The notes under the pieces are model-generated. The model saw nothing but the letters and a program-made list of their open reading frames with translations. It was not told the DNA's origin and did not search any database. From RUG563 sp045589355 (GTDB taxonomy: Bacteria > Bacillota > Clostridia > Christensenellales > Aristaeellaceae), in assembly GCA_045589355.1 (NCBI GenBank), contig JAZNOW010000074.1:1-64000 (forward strand): a DNA stretch of 64,000 nt, written 5' to 3'. Below are positions 1 to 9,129 of this stretch, piece after piece. A program made the position numbers and the translations under genes. The stretch's first letter is position 1. Every line of letters begins with the position of its first letter.

Positions 1-176
1 ACGAATATCATCAGGATCATTCACTGGAGGAACTTGCAGACCTGCTGGAAGTGATCCGCGCTGTGATCGCCGCCCGCGGAAGCACCTATGAGCAGGTCGA
101 AGCCCTCCGCCTTGAAAAGGCCGAGAAACGCGGCGGATTTGAAAAGCGCATCCTGCTCATTGAAGCGGAAGACTAA
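1..176 (+). CDS. MazG-like NTP pyrophosphohydrolase, 3' end only
   Basis: The reading frame is open from the window edge (first full codon at 3) to a TAA at 174-176, giving about 57 residues. The visible tail runs from an acidic helix containing EELADLLEVI to RGGFEKRILLIEAED. This matches my recollection of the C-terminus of the all-alpha MazG-like house-cleaning pyrophosphatases (COG4997, often labelled phosphoribosyl-ATP pyrophosphohydrolase-like), which hydrolyse non-canonical nucleoside triphosphates. Acidic EExxD residues in the helix fit metal coordination in this superfamily. The start and the rest of the catalytic core lie outside the window. Gene 340-855 is separated by 163 bp with its own promoter, so they are probably independent units. 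Confidence 0.65.
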   Translation, partial: EYHQDHSLEELADLLEVIRAVIAARGSTYEQVEALRLEKAEKRGGFEKRILLIEAED

Positions 177-234
177 ACCCCTTTTTCAAGTGTGAACAAA
201 CTGGAACTCTTTTTCAAACTTTCCGTGTCTTCCA

Positions 235-263
235 TTGCATTGCAGTCCCAAACAGGGTATAAT
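235..263 (+). promoter_or_regulatory. Sigma-A-type promoter for the cyclophilin/zapA/U32 unit
   Basis: A -35 TTGCAT (235-240) lies 17 bp before a perfect -10 TATAAT (258-263), about 77 bp upstream of the cyclophilin ATG. The rest of the 177-339 gap shows no gene. Confidence 0.6.
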
Positions 264-339
264 GCAACATGAGATTTTGTCGTCTCGCCGGATCAAAAAG
301 AACAGCTCCCACGGAGCTTTCAGAAAGAAGGTCATTCCT

Positions 340-855
340 ATGGCAAATCCTGTTTTTACCATTACCATGAAAGACGGCGGCGTGATGCAGGGCGAACTGT
401 ATCCCGAAATCGCTCCCCAGAGCGTCGGCAACTTTATTTCTCTGGCCAACAGCGGCTTCTATGACGGTCTCATCTTCCACCGCTGCATCCCCGGCTTCAT
501 GATCCAGGGCGGCTGCCCCAAGGGCATCGGCATCGGCGGCCCCGGCTATTCCATCAAGGGCGAATTTGCCCAGAACGGCGTCGATAACCCCCTCAAGCAC
601 ACCTACGGCGTGTTGTCCATGGCCCGTTCCATGATGCCCAATTCCGCCGGCAGCCAGTTCTTCATCATGACCAGCAACTCCCCCCACCTGGACGGCGCTT
701 ATGCCGCTTTCGGCAAGGTGCTCACCGGCATGGAATATGCCGACCAGATCGTATCCGTCCAGCGGGATTTCCGGGATAAGCCGCTGGAAGACCAGCGCAT
801 TGCCTCCATCCGTGTGGATACCAAAGGCAAGTGCTATCCCTTCGATCAGTTATGA
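340..855 (+). CDS. Peptidyl-prolyl cis-trans isomerase, cyclophilin type
   Basis: A 171-residue cytoplasmic cyclophilin that catalyses cis-trans isomerisation of X-Pro bonds. The core motif FHRCIPGFMIQGG (about residues 47-59) supplies the catalytic Arg, and GSQFFIMTSNSPHLDG followed by AFGKV forms the substrate-binding part of the barrel. There is no signal peptide, so it acts in the cytosol. The frame is open back to 235, but ATG340 is chosen because AGAAGG sits 8 nt upstream and the family motif starts directly after it (MANPVFTITMKDGG). Its TGA overlaps the ATG of the next gene (ATGA), indicating translational coupling to zapA. Confidence 0.93.
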   Translation: MANPVFTITMKDGGVMQGELYPEIAPQSVGNFISLANSGFYDGLIFHRCIPGFMIQGGCPKGIGIGGPGYSIKGEFAQNGVDNPLKHTYGVLSMARSMMPNSAGSQFFIMTSNSPHLDGAYAAFGKVLTGMEYADQIVSVQRDFRDKPLEDQRIASIRVDTKGKCYPFDQL

Positions 856-1145
856 GCCCGGTAAATAAGGGCACCGCCTATTCCCTGCGCATTGCAGGAA
901 GAGACTATACCATCACCAGCACCGACCAGCCGGAGCATGTGCGCCGTGCCGCCGTCTATGCGGACAGACGCATCACCGAAACTGCTTCCGGCGGTTTTGT
1001 GAACCGGGAAAATGCAGCCGTCATTGCCGCCTTGTACATCGCGGATGAATTGCTCACCGCGCAGGATGACAACACCAGGCTCCGGCGGGAACTGATGCAG
1101 GCCCGGCAGGAATTACAGCAATTAAGGAATGAAAAAAACATTTGA
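852..1145 (+). CDS. zapA: Cell division protein ZapA
   Basis: A 97-residue ZapA-family protein. The N-terminal part (about 1-60; GRDYTITSTDQPEHVRRAAVYAD) matches the ZapA globular domain, and the C-terminal part (about 62-97) is a heptad-rich coiled coil ending in QARQELQQLRNEKN, which mediates tetramerisation. Family role: binds FtsZ and bundles its filaments at midcell. ATG852 overlaps the upstream stop, and its 3' end overlaps the next gene by 17 bp, so three genes are tightly coupled. A frame extension back to 831 exists but has no ribosome binding site and would enter the cyclophilin gene further. It lies far from the ftsZ locus of the same window (39.5 kb). Confidence 0.88.
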   Translation: MSPVNKGTAYSLRIAGRDYTITSTDQPEHVRRAAVYADRRITETASGGFVNRENAAVIAALYIADELLTAQDDNTRLRRELMQARQELQQLRNEKNI

Positions 1146-3471
1146 GCTTCTTGCCCCGGCGGGCAGCATGGATGCGCTGAAAGCAGCGTATGCAAACGGT
1201 GCGGACGCGGTCTATCTTGGCGCGGCCGCCTTTGGTGCGCGTGCAAGTGCCGGTTTTGACCGGGAAACGTTGACATCCGCCATGCACCTTGCTCACCTCC
1301 ACGGCAAAAAGATCTATGTTACCGTCAATATCCTGGTCACCGATGCGGAGCTTGACGAAGTGCGCCACACCCTTTCCTTCCTTGCCGATATCGGGGCGGA
1401 CGGCGTCATTTTGCAGGACCTGGGGCTGATGAAAATCTGTCGGGAAGAATTCCCTTCCCTGCCCGTTCATGCCAGCACGCAGATGGCGCTGCACAACGCA
1501 GCCGGTGCAGAGTTTGCAAAAAATCTCGGGGCCAAACGCATTGTTCTGGCCCGGGAGTGCACCCTTTCCGATATGCGCAGGGCTGCCGATACCGGGCTGG
1601 AGGTGGAAGCCTTCTGCCACGGCGCCATGTGCGTTTCCGTCAGCGGCCAGTGCCTGTTTTCTTCCATGATCGGTGGCCGCAGCGGCAACCGCGGCCGGTG
1701 CGCCCAGCCCTGCCGGCTGAACTATACCTACCAGGGCAAGGAAGGCGCCTGGCTTTCCCCCCGGGACCTGTGCGCCCGGGATCACCTCCTGGATATGTGC
1801 CGGGCGGGCGTACATTCCTTCAAAATCGAAGGCCGGCTGAAGCGGCCGGAATATGTGGCGGAAGTCACTTCCGTTTACCGAAAAGCGCTGGACCAGGTGC
1901 TTTCCGGTCATTTTGAAGTGGCAACCGAAGAAGAAAACCTGCGCCTGAAGCAGATTTTTTCCCGCGGCGGCTTCACCAAAGGGTATATCGGCGGCGCGGA
2001 AGATGCCGACATCCTTTACGAAAAGCGGGTCACGCCGGAAGGGCTGCCCCTTGGTACGGTGAAAAGCATCTACAAAAAGGGCGGCGTGCTGCTTGGCGAT
2101 GTGGCCCTGCAAAGAAAGCTGCACAACGGCGACGGGGTGGAAATTGCAGGCCAGTCCCTGCGTTATTCTGGCCCCGATGTGCCGGAAAAGAAAACGGCCA
2201 CGCTGCGCCTTCGGGATGCAGTAAAGCCCGGCGATGAAGTGCGGCTTACGGAAGACGAAAGCCAGCTTGCCCGGGCACGGGCCACCTATGAAGGCGCGGC
2301 TTTTGACGCCGCTTTGCCCATTCCCTTTGACGCTTATTTGTTCGCCCATGCCGGCGAGCCTGCCTATGCCACCTTTTCCGACGGGCTGAACACTGTTTCC
2401 GTCACGGCAGAAACCTGCCGGCCCAGCGAAAATAAGCCCCTGACGGAAGACGCCGTGCGCCGCTCCTTTGAAAAATGCGGCGGCACGCCTTTTGTGCTGC
2501 GGGATTTGACCGTGGAAACGCAAAACGCCTTTTTCCCCGTTTCTTTGCTGAATGCCCTCCGACGGGACGGGCTGGAATTGCTCGCTGCAGAGCGTATTGC
2601 GAATCACGAAACGGAAAAGAGCGAACAGGCATCGTTTGCCTCCGTGGCATCTGCCGCCCCCGCTCCCCGGCTGATCGCATCCACCGATGATTTTTCCCAA
2701 ATCCATACTTTCCTTAAGAACGGTGCGGACGAAGTGCTTTTTACGCCCCGGGATTACCGGGCCGATGCACTGCTTCCGCTTTTGCGGCATTTCCCGGGAA
2801 ATGCAAGGCTTGCCCTGCCCGTGCAATGCAATGACAACACCCTTTCTTTCCTGCACAAAGCAGCAAACGAATACCACATTCCCGTTTCCCTTTCCAGCCC
2901 CGGCCAGATGGGCCTGAAATGGGAAAATGCCGTATGCGGCGAAGGCATTCCGGTGATGAACGGGCAGGCCGTCCGCCTGCTGGCACATCTTGGCTTTGGC
3001 TCCGTTACCCTTTCCCGGGAAATGAAGGGCACCGCCCTTTCCGGCCTGCCAGAGAATACAGCCGAATGCATTCTGCCCGTATGGGGCCGCACCCGGCTGA
3101 TGGTGCTCAACCACTGCCCCATGCGCACGGTAAAGGGCATGCAGAAAAACCGTCACCTTTGCACCCTGTGCGACGAAAACAAGGGCGCCCGCGGCACTTC
3201 CCTCACCGACCGGATGGGAGCCGCTTATCCGCTTTTGCCCATCCGTTTGCCGGAAAAATGCCTGGTGCAGCTGTATGCTCCCCTGCCGCTGAACCTGTCC
3301 GAAAAGCTTGAAAACCACAAAAACGTCTCCTGGCTTTTGTCTTTTACCACCGAAGAAACGGAAGAAAGGCTGCACATCCTGCGTCATTTTGCAGCCCTCC
3401 GGAAGGGCCTCCCTTCCTCTTTTCTCCCGGAAAAAAGCACATTGGGCCGCTATACGGACGGCGTTTTGTGA
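1129..3471 (+). CDS. U32 family peptidase / RlhA-like protein with DUF3656-type C-terminus
   Basis: A 780-residue protein. Residues 1-300 hold the U32 domain: start FELLAPAGSMDALKAAYANGADAVYLG, then EVEAFCHGAMCVSVSGQC, the U32 signature, followed by SGNRGRCAQPCR. The Cys residues in these motifs match those that hold a [4Fe-4S] cluster in RlhA/TrhP-type members, which hydroxylate rRNA or tRNA bases using prephenate-derived chemistry. Other members are called collagenase-like proteases. The long C-terminal part (about 380-780) resembles the DUF3656 extension of clostridial homologues, with a further CPMRTVKG and HLCTLCDE cysteine pair near 665-690. RNA modification is more likely than proteolysis, but the exact substrate is not visible. 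It starts inside the zapA 3' end. Confidence 0.85.
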   Translation: MKKTFELLAPAGSMDALKAAYANGADAVYLGAAAFGARASAGFDRETLTSAMHLAHLHGKKIYVTVNILVTDAELDEVRHTLSFLADIGADGVILQDLGLMKICREEFPSLPVHASTQMALHNAAGAEFAKNLGAKRIVLARECTLSDMRRAADTGLEVEAFCHGAMCVSVSGQCLFSSMIGGRSGNRGRCAQPCRLNYTYQGKEGAWLSPRDLCARDHLLDMCRAGVHSFKIEGRLKRPEYVAEVTSVYRKALDQVLSGHFEVATEEENLRLKQIFSRGGFTKGYIGGAEDADILYEKRVTPEGLPLGTVKSIYKKGGVLLGDVALQRKLHNGDGVEIAGQSLRYSGPDVPEKKTATLRLRDAVKPGDEVRLTEDESQLARARATYEGAAFDAALPIPFDAYLFAHAGEPAYATFSDGLNTVSVTAETCRPSENKPLTEDAVRRSFEKCGGTPFVLRDLTVETQNAFFPVSLLNALRRDGLELLAAERIANHETEKSEQASFASVASAAPAPRLIASTDDFSQIHTFLKNGADEVLFTPRDYRADALLPLLRHFPGNARLALPVQCNDNTLSFLHKAANEYHIPVSLSSPGQMGLKWENAVCGEGIPVMNGQAVRLLAHLGFGSVTLSREMKGTALSGLPENTAECILPVWGRTRLMVLNHCPMRTVKGMQKNRHLCTLCDENKGARGTSLTDRMGAAYPLLPIRLPEKCLVQLYAPLPLNLSEKLENHKNVSWLLSFTTEETEERLHILRHFAALRKGLPSSFLPEKSTLGRYTDGVL

Positions 3472-3519
3472 ACATATTTTGAACCCTGTAAACAGTTTTT
3501 GAATTCTGTTTCCCTTTGC

Positions 3520-3549
3520 TTGATTGAACACACGAAAAAACCGTATAAT
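3520..3549 (+). promoter_or_regulatory. Promoter for mutS2
   Basis: TTGATT (3520-3525), an 18-bp spacer and a perfect TATAAT (3544-3549), 23 bp before the mutS2 ATG. The transcript start would fall almost on the GGAAGGAG ribosome binding site, giving a very short leader. Confidence 0.6.
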
Positions 3550-3572
3550 CCCCTTGGAAGGAGCCAAAGAAA

Positions 3573-5930
3573 ATGAACGAACGCGCCCTTCGTGTTTTGG
3601 AATTTACAAAAATCCGGGAAATGCTGGCCGCCTTTGCCCTGTCCGATGCAGGGAAGGAAGCCTGCCTTTCCCTTGTTCCCCTGCAGGAAATTGCCGATGT
3701 GAACCGGGCTTTGGACGAAACGGAAGAAGCGGTGGTGTGCCTCACTTATCTGGGCGGCCATCCCCTTTCTTCCTTTGACGATGTATCGGAATACATTTCC
3801 CTGGCCCAGAAGGGGGCCACCCTGTCCCCCAAGGCGCTGCTGACGGTGGCCCAATCCCTGCGTGCCGCACGCACCGCCCGGGCCAGCCTGGTAACGGAAA
3901 AGGAAAACACTCCCCTGCTCACCTCCATGGCCTCCCGGCTGCAGCCCCTTCGCAACCTGGAAACGGATATTTCCGAATCCATCCTTTCCGAAGAAGAAAT
4001 TTCCGACCATGCCAGCCCGGCCCTGGCCGATATCCGCCGGCACATCCGCGCCGCCAACAGCCGCATCCGGGAAAAGCTGAACGCCATGGCCCACGGCGCC
4101 GGCTATTCAAAATACCTGATGGAATCCATCGTCACCGTCCGCAACGGCCGCTTTGTGCTGCCCGTCAAGGCAGAACACCGCGCCAATGTGCCCGGCCTTG
4201 TGCACGACCAGTCCGCCACCGGCGCCACCCTCTTTATCGAGCCCATGGCCGTGGTGGAAATGGGCAACGACCTGAAAGAATGGCACGGCAAAGAACGGGA
4301 AGAAATTGAACGCATCCTGGCAGCCCTGTCCGGGCAGGTGGGCGAAAACGGCGGGCTGATCCTGGGCAATCAGGACATCCTTGTCCATTTGGATTTTGCG
4401 TTTGCCAAAGGCATGCTCAGCCGCGATCTTTCCTGCGTGCGCCCCAAGATGAACGATCAGGGAAAAATCAACCTGGTCCGGGTGCGCCATCCCCTCATCG
4501 ACCGGGAGAAGGTAGTGCCCTGCTCGTTGTGGCTGGGGGACGATTTCACCACCCTCATCATCACCGGCCCCAATACCGGCGGTAAAACCGTCACCCTCAA
4601 AACCCTGGGGCTGATGACCCTCATGGCCCAGAGCGGCCTGCATGTGCCCGGCCAGCTGGGCACGGAGCTTTCCACCTTCGAACAGGTGTATGCCGATATC
4701 GGCGACGAACAGTCCATCGAGCAAAGCCTGTCCACCTTCTCTTCCCACATGACCAATATCGTTTCCATCATGGAAAACGTTACCCCCCGGGATCTGGTGC
4801 TCTTTGACGAACTGGGCGCCGGCACCGACCCCACCGAAGGCGCCGCCCTGGCCCAGGTGATCCTGAACGCATTGCTCAAAATCAACGTTCGTTCCATAGC
4901 CACCACCCACTACAGCGAGCTGAAGGCCTATGCCCTGTCCACCAGAGGGGTGGAAAATGCCAGCGTGGAGTTTGACGTATCCACCCTCCGGCCCACCTAC
5001 CGCCTGTCCATCGGTGTGCCCGGCAAATCCAACGCCTTTGAAATCAGCCGCCGGCTGGGCCTACCCGAATACCTGATCGACGAAGCCAAGGAATTGCTCT
5101 CCCACGATACCATCCGCTTTGAAGACGTGATCGCCAATGCGGAATACCACCGTCAGGTGGCGGAAAAAGAGCGTGAGCTGGCCGAACAGGCCCGGCAGGA
5201 AACGGTGCAGCTGCGCAATGAAGCGGAAAAGCTGTACCGGGATATGGAAGAGAGAAAAGATGCTTCCACCCGTAAAGCCAAGGAAGAAGCACGGCGCATC
5301 CTGGAAAAAGCCAAGCGGGACGCGGATATGATCATCTACGACCTCAAGCGCCTCAAGAAAAACGCCAACGTGCCGGACCACGAAGTGAACGCCCTGCGCA
5401 AGAAGATGGAATCCTCCATCGACGAAATGTCTGAAGGGCTGAAGGTGAACACCGCCTCCCTTGCCGAACCGCCCAAGGAACTGAAAAAAGGCGATACGGT
5501 GGAAATCATGACGCTGAACACCAAGGGCACCGTGCTGGAATTGCCCGACAGCAAGGGCGAAGTGCTTTTGCAGGCCGGCATCATGAAAACCAAAGTGCAC
5601 ATCAGCCAGTTGCGCCTTGTGAAAGAAAAAGAAAAGAAAAAGCCCGTCACCTCCGTCAAGGCCCGCACCGGCGCCATGGACCGCACCGTGCTCATGCAGT
5701 GCGACGTGCGCGGCATGGCCCTTGATGAAGCCATGATGGCCGTGGACAAGTATTTTGACGAAGCGGTCCTGGCCCGGCTCAACGAAGTGACCGTGGTGCA
5801 CGGCAAAGGCACCGGCATACTGCGGGACGGCCTGCAGCGCTATTTCAAAACCCACGGCCACGTAAAAAGCTTCCGCCGGGGCCTGTACGGCGAAGGGGAA
5901 GACGGCGTGACCATCGTCACCCTGAAATAA
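3573..5930 (+). CDS. mutS2: Endonuclease MutS2
   Basis: A 785-residue MutS2. In order: MutS-like core and clamp (1-320), ATPase with Walker A GPNTGGKT at 332-339 and Walker B LVLFDELGAGTDP, a long coiled-coil arm (about 510-620, rich in Glu, Lys and Arg), a KOW-like segment (about 630-680), and a C-terminal Smr nuclease domain (about 710-785) with DVRG and VVHGKGTG. Family role: suppresses homologous recombination, or splits collided ribosomes in Bacillus. It lacks the MutS mismatch-recognition domain. The start is supported by GGAAGGAG 13 nt upstream. It is followed after 12 bp by the response regulator. Confidence 0.96.
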   Translation: MNERALRVLEFTKIREMLAAFALSDAGKEACLSLVPLQEIADVNRALDETEEAVVCLTYLGGHPLSSFDDVSEYISLAQKGATLSPKALLTVAQSLRAARTARASLVTEKENTPLLTSMASRLQPLRNLETDISESILSEEEISDHASPALADIRRHIRAANSRIREKLNAMAHGAGYSKYLMESIVTVRNGRFVLPVKAEHRANVPGLVHDQSATGATLFIEPMAVVEMGNDLKEWHGKEREEIERILAALSGQVGENGGLILGNQDILVHLDFAFAKGMLSRDLSCVRPKMNDQGKINLVRVRHPLIDREKVVPCSLWLGDDFTTLIITGPNTGGKTVTLKTLGLMTLMAQSGLHVPGQLGTELSTFEQVYADIGDEQSIEQSLSTFSSHMTNIVSIMENVTPRDLVLFDELGAGTDPTEGAALAQVILNALLKINVRSIATTHYSELKAYALSTRGVENASVEFDVSTLRPTYRLSIGVPGKSNAFEISRRLGLPEYLIDEAKELLSHDTIRFEDVIANAEYHRQVAEKERELAEQARQETVQLRNEAEKLYRDMEERKDASTRKAKEEARRILEKAKRDADMIIYDLKRLKKNANVPDHEVNALRKKMESSIDEMSEGLKVNTASLAEPPKELKKGDTVEIMTLNTKGTVLELPDSKGEVLLQAGIMKTKVHISQLRLVKEKEKKKPVTSVKARTGAMDRTVLMQCDVRGMALDEAMMAVDKYFDEAVLARLNEVTVVHGKGTGILRDGLQRYFKTHGHVKSFRRGLYGEGEDGVTIVTLK

Positions 5931-5942
5931 GGAGGAAAAAAC

Positions 5943-6632
5943 ATGTCCGAAAAGCAGAAGATCCTGGTTGTGGATGATGACCCCAACATTGCCCGGCTGG
6001 TAAGCCTGTACCTGGAAAAAGAAGGCTATCAGGTGCTGGTGGAAACACGGGGCGATACCGCCGTATCCGCTTTTCGGAAGGATCCCCCTTCCCTGATGCT
6101 GTTGGATATTATGCTGCCCGGCATGGATGGCTGGCAGGTGTGCCGCACCATCCGGCAGTTTTCCAACATCCCCATCATCATGCTCTCTGCCAAGGACGAA
6201 ACCTTTGACAAAGTGCTGGGGCTGGAGCTGGGCGCCGACGACTACGTTACCAAGCCCTTTGAAGGCAAGGAACTGGTGGCCCGGGTGAAGGCAGTCCTTC
6301 GCCGCACCAGCCAGAGCGATGCCCAAACGGATACCGTCTCCTTCCCCGGCCTGTCCATCAGCCTGGAAAAATACGAAGTGCACTTTCAGGGCAAGCTGAT
6401 CGAAATGCCCCCCAAGGAGCTGGAAGTGCTCCATTTCCTGGCCTCCCACAAAAACCGGGTGTTTACCCGGGAACAGCTTCTGGAGCAGGTGTGGGGCTTT
6501 GAGTTTTTCGGCGACAGCCGCACCGTGGACGTGCATATCAAACGCCTGCGCGAAAAGCTGCAGGATACGGAAAGCCTGGGCTGGCAGATCCGCACGGTAT
6601 GGGGCGTAGGCTATAAGTTTGAGGTGAAGTAA
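5943..6632 (+). CDS. OmpR/PhoB-family response regulator
   Basis: A 229-residue DNA-binding response regulator. The receiver domain (about 5-117) has the acidic pocket DDD at 11-13, phospho-acceptor D55 in LMLLDIMLPG, and the conserved Lys in VTKPFEGKEL. The C-terminal winged-helix OmpR domain (about 135-228) contains PPKELEVLHFLASH and RTVDVHIKRLREK. It is preceded by AGGAGG and directly abuts the histidine kinase gene, its cognate sensor (stop 6630-6632, ATG 6633). The regulated genes cannot be read from the sequence. Similar clostridial pairs respond to envelope stress or phosphate. Confidence 0.93.
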   Translation: MSEKQKILVVDDDPNIARLVSLYLEKEGYQVLVETRGDTAVSAFRKDPPSLMLLDIMLPGMDGWQVCRTIRQFSNIPIIMLSAKDETFDKVLGLELGADDYVTKPFEGKELVARVKAVLRRTSQSDAQTDTVSFPGLSISLEKYEVHFQGKLIEMPPKELEVLHFLASHKNRVFTREQLLEQVWGFEFFGDSRTVDVHIKRLREKLQDTESLGWQIRTVWGVGYKFEVK

Positions 6633-8168
6633 ATGCGCAGGGGAAGCATGTTTTCCCGGCTGCTGATCGGGTTTCTGGCCATCATTTTTCTATGCGTGGG
6701 CGTATTGTTCAGCCTGTCCTATTTCCATTTGCGCTCCGTCCGCATTGAAAGCCGCATGCAGGCCTTGAAAACCCAGGCCCGGGAAATGGCATATCTTGCC
6801 ACCCAGTTGTCTCCTTCCACCCTGCCCCGGCCCCTCAGCCAGCCCACTGCCACCGAAAAGCTGATGAAATGGAAGGCAGACAGGGTATACCAGCAATACA
6901 ACGCCTACATCATCGTCTATGACCATAACGGCAACCAGCGCACCTACTATAACGAAAAAACCCTGCAGGACGCCAGCATGCAATACCTGCCCAGCCAGGA
7001 GCAATACGCCGATTACCTGTCCCAGGTGATCCAGGGGCAGGAAATTGTGGTGCAGACGGACAGCGCCGCCGGCCCCCTTTTCACCGTCATTGTGCCTCAG
7101 ATGCAAACCAGCTGGATCAACAACCGGCAGACGGTCACCGGCCTTGTGCTCATCCAGACGGCCGCCCAGACAGTGCACGCTTCCTACCGGGATCTGGTGT
7201 GGCAGGTGGCCGTAGCCGCCATTGCCATCTCCATTGCCGCCGTGTTGGCCGCTTTCCTCTTTTCCAAACGCATGACCCGCCCCCTTATCGTCATGGAAGA
7301 AGCCGCCAACCGCATGGCTGCCGGCGATTTTACTGCCCGGGTGCCGGAGGAAGGCACAAGGGAAATGCTCTCCCTTTCCGCTTCCTTCAACCAAATGGCG
7401 GAAAAAATGTACCGCCAGGAGCAAAGCCGGCGGGATTTCGTGGCCAATGTATCCCACGAGCTGCGCTCCCCCATCACGTCCATTCAGGGCTTTGCCCAGG
7501 GCATTCTGGACGGCACCGTGCCCCCGGAAGAACAGCACAAATCCCTTTCCATCATCACCGATGAAACCCACAGGCTGTCCAAGCTGATCGCATCGCTGCT
7601 CAGCCTTTCCCGCATGGAAAGCGAGGAAACCAGCCTGCATTTTACCGATTTTGATGTAAACGAGAGGCTGCGCCGGGTGATCATTGCCCGCATGAACCAG
7701 CTGGAGGAAAAGGAACTGGAAATTGAAACCCATTTCGAAAGCGACGCCTGTTTCGTTTCCGCCGATGCCGATCAGGTGCATCAGGTGCTGGTCAACCTTC
7801 TGGATAACGCCATCAAGTTTACTCCCCCAAAAGGGCTGATCACCCTGTCCACCCGCACCGAAGGGCAAACGGTGTTTCTGACGGTGAAGGACAACGGCCA
7901 GGGCGTGCTGCCCGAAGATGCTCCCCACATTTTCGACCGCTTCTATAAAGCCGACAAGGCCCATACCACCGGCAAGGGCACCGGCCTTGGCCTGGCCATC
8001 TGCCAACGGATTATGGAGAAGCACGGCCAGCACATCCGCCTGCTGCCCACAGAAAAGGGCGCGGCATTTGAAATTACACTGAGTAAAAGCAAAGCAGGAG
8101 GAAAACATGCAGATACAGGCACGGGCCAAGATCAACTGGGCGCTGGAGATAACGGGCCAAAGAAATGA
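6633..8168 (+). CDS. Sensor histidine kinase, HAMP-containing
   Basis: A 511-residue membrane kinase partnered with the upstream regulator. TM1 lies at about 8-30, an extracytoplasmic sensor at 31-188 (no recognised domain), TM2 at about 190-210, HAMP at about 211-263, and HisKA with phospho-acceptor H275 in NVSHELRSP. A HATPase_c domain follows (N box LLDNAIKF, G1 DNGQGV, G2 GKGTGLGLA). The family's kinase normally ends near residue 485. Here the frame runs 62 bp into ispE, giving a tail (AGGKHADTGTGQ...) with no family resemblance. The overlap suggests translational coupling to ispE rather than a functional tail. Confidence 0.93.
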   Translation: MRRGSMFSRLLIGFLAIIFLCVGVLFSLSYFHLRSVRIESRMQALKTQAREMAYLATQLSPSTLPRPLSQPTATEKLMKWKADRVYQQYNAYIIVYDHNGNQRTYYNEKTLQDASMQYLPSQEQYADYLSQVIQGQEIVVQTDSAAGPLFTVIVPQMQTSWINNRQTVTGLVLIQTAAQTVHASYRDLVWQVAVAAIAISIAAVLAAFLFSKRMTRPLIVMEEAANRMAAGDFTARVPEEGTREMLSLSASFNQMAEKMYRQEQSRRDFVANVSHELRSPITSIQGFAQGILDGTVPPEEQHKSLSIITDETHRLSKLIASLLSLSRMESEETSLHFTDFDVNERLRRVIIARMNQLEEKELEIETHFESDACFVSADADQVHQVLVNLLDNAIKFTPPKGLITLSTRTEGQTVFLTVKDNGQGVLPEDAPHIFDRFYKADKAHTTGKGTGLGLAICQRIMEKHGQHIRLLPTEKGAAFEITLSKSKAGGKHADTGTGQDQLGAGDNGPKK

Positions 8169-8946
8169 CGGCTATCACCTGCTGGACGGCGTGATGCAGC
8201 CCCTTTCCCTGTGCGACACCCTGCACATTGCCCCTGCGGACGGCCTGTCCCTTTCCGTTGAAGGCGCCGCCCTTTCCGCCGGGAATGATAACCTGGTGCT
8301 GAAAGCGGCACAGGCCCTTCAGCCGTTTGCCGGCACGCAAAAAGGCGCCGCCATCACGCTGGAAAAGCGCATCCCCATGGGGGCCGGCCTTGGAGGCGGC
8401 AGTGCCGATGCCGCCGCTGCGCTGAAGGGGCTGAACGCCTTCTGGAATTTGCACCTGCCCATGGAAACGCTGCTGGAAATCGGCGTAACTTTGGGGGCCG
8501 ACGTGCCTTTTTGCCTGGTGGATGCGCCCATGCGCGCCCAGGGAATCGGCGAAATCCTCACCCCCGTTCCCTGCCGGCGCACCTTTCCCCTTGTGCTCAT
8601 CCAGCCCTGCGAGGGCCTGTCCACCAAGGAAATTTTCACCGCCTATCATGCCCAGAATCCCCGGGGCGGCAGCGTGGAAAACGTGATGAAAGCACTGGCG
8701 GAAGGCAATCTTGCCCAAATGGAAGAGAACGCCGTGAACATGCTGGAAACGGTGTCGATCACACAAAAGCCTGCCATCGGAGAAGCAAAAGAAGCCCTGT
8801 ATGCATCCGGTGCCGCCTTTGCCCGGATGACCGGCTCCGGCTCGGTGGTGTTCGGCGCTTTTGAAACTTTGGAAAAAGCCCGGGCTGCCCGGCAGGCCCT
8901 GTCCGGCCGATATGCCACCTGCATCCTGACAGAAACCGCCCTGTAA
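8107..8946 (+). CDS. ispE: 4-diphosphocytidyl-2-C-methyl-D-erythritol kinase
   Basis: A 279-residue GHMP kinase that phosphorylates CDP-methylerythritol in the non-mevalonate isoprenoid pathway. The N-terminal ARAKINWALEI carries the conserved Lys8, the GHMP ATP-binding loop MGAGLGGGSADAAA is at 91-104, and the catalytic Asp is in LGADVPFCL near 131. The C-terminal GSGSVVFG motif is also present. GGAGG lies 6 nt before the ATG, inside the kinase frame. The product precursor supports undecaprenyl phosphate synthesis, a link to the wall genes elsewhere in the window. After the stop, 183 bp separate it from the AT-rich acetyltransferase. Confidence 0.94.
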   Translation: MQIQARAKINWALEITGQRNDGYHLLDGVMQPLSLCDTLHIAPADGLSLSVEGAALSAGNDNLVLKAAQALQPFAGTQKGAAITLEKRIPMGAGLGGGSADAAAALKGLNAFWNLHLPMETLLEIGVTLGADVPFCLVDAPMRAQGIGEILTPVPCRRTFPLVLIQPCEGLSTKEIFTAYHAQNPRGGSVENVMKALAEGNLAQMEENAVNMLETVSITQKPAIGEAKEALYASGAAFARMTGSGSVVFGAFETLEKARAARQALSGRYATCILTETAL

Positions 8947-9040
8947 AAAAAGAAGGGAAAGCCAGCGGGAACGATGGAAAGGAAGGAGTTATCCTTCCCA
9001 TTACACCAAAGAAATGCCGAAACAGCAAACCCTCCAAGGC

Positions 9041-9070
9041 TTGCTATTTCTTGTACTGCTGTGATAGAAT
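9041..9070 (+). promoter_or_regulatory. Probable promoter for the GNAT gene
   Basis: TTGCTA (9041-9046), 18-bp spacer, TAGAAT (9065-9070), 60 bp before the ATG, at the edge of the AT-rich patch. One mismatch in the -10. Confidence 0.4.
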
Positions 9071-9129
9071 GAAAACAATAAACTTGAATAGGTCAAAGAG
9101 ACAGAATACAATAATATGATGGAGGAACC

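Noticed and set aside
1054..3567. 837-residue open frame on the minus strand opposite the U32 gene
   Set aside because: It is a shadow of the GC-rich codon pattern of the real gene, with low-complexity Gly/His/Gln-rich composition and no ribosome binding site or family motif. Similar antisense frames (for example 5061-6536, 6690-8135, 14869-16695, 17234-19366, 24306-25685, 33416-35218, 56092-58671) were rejected for the same reason.
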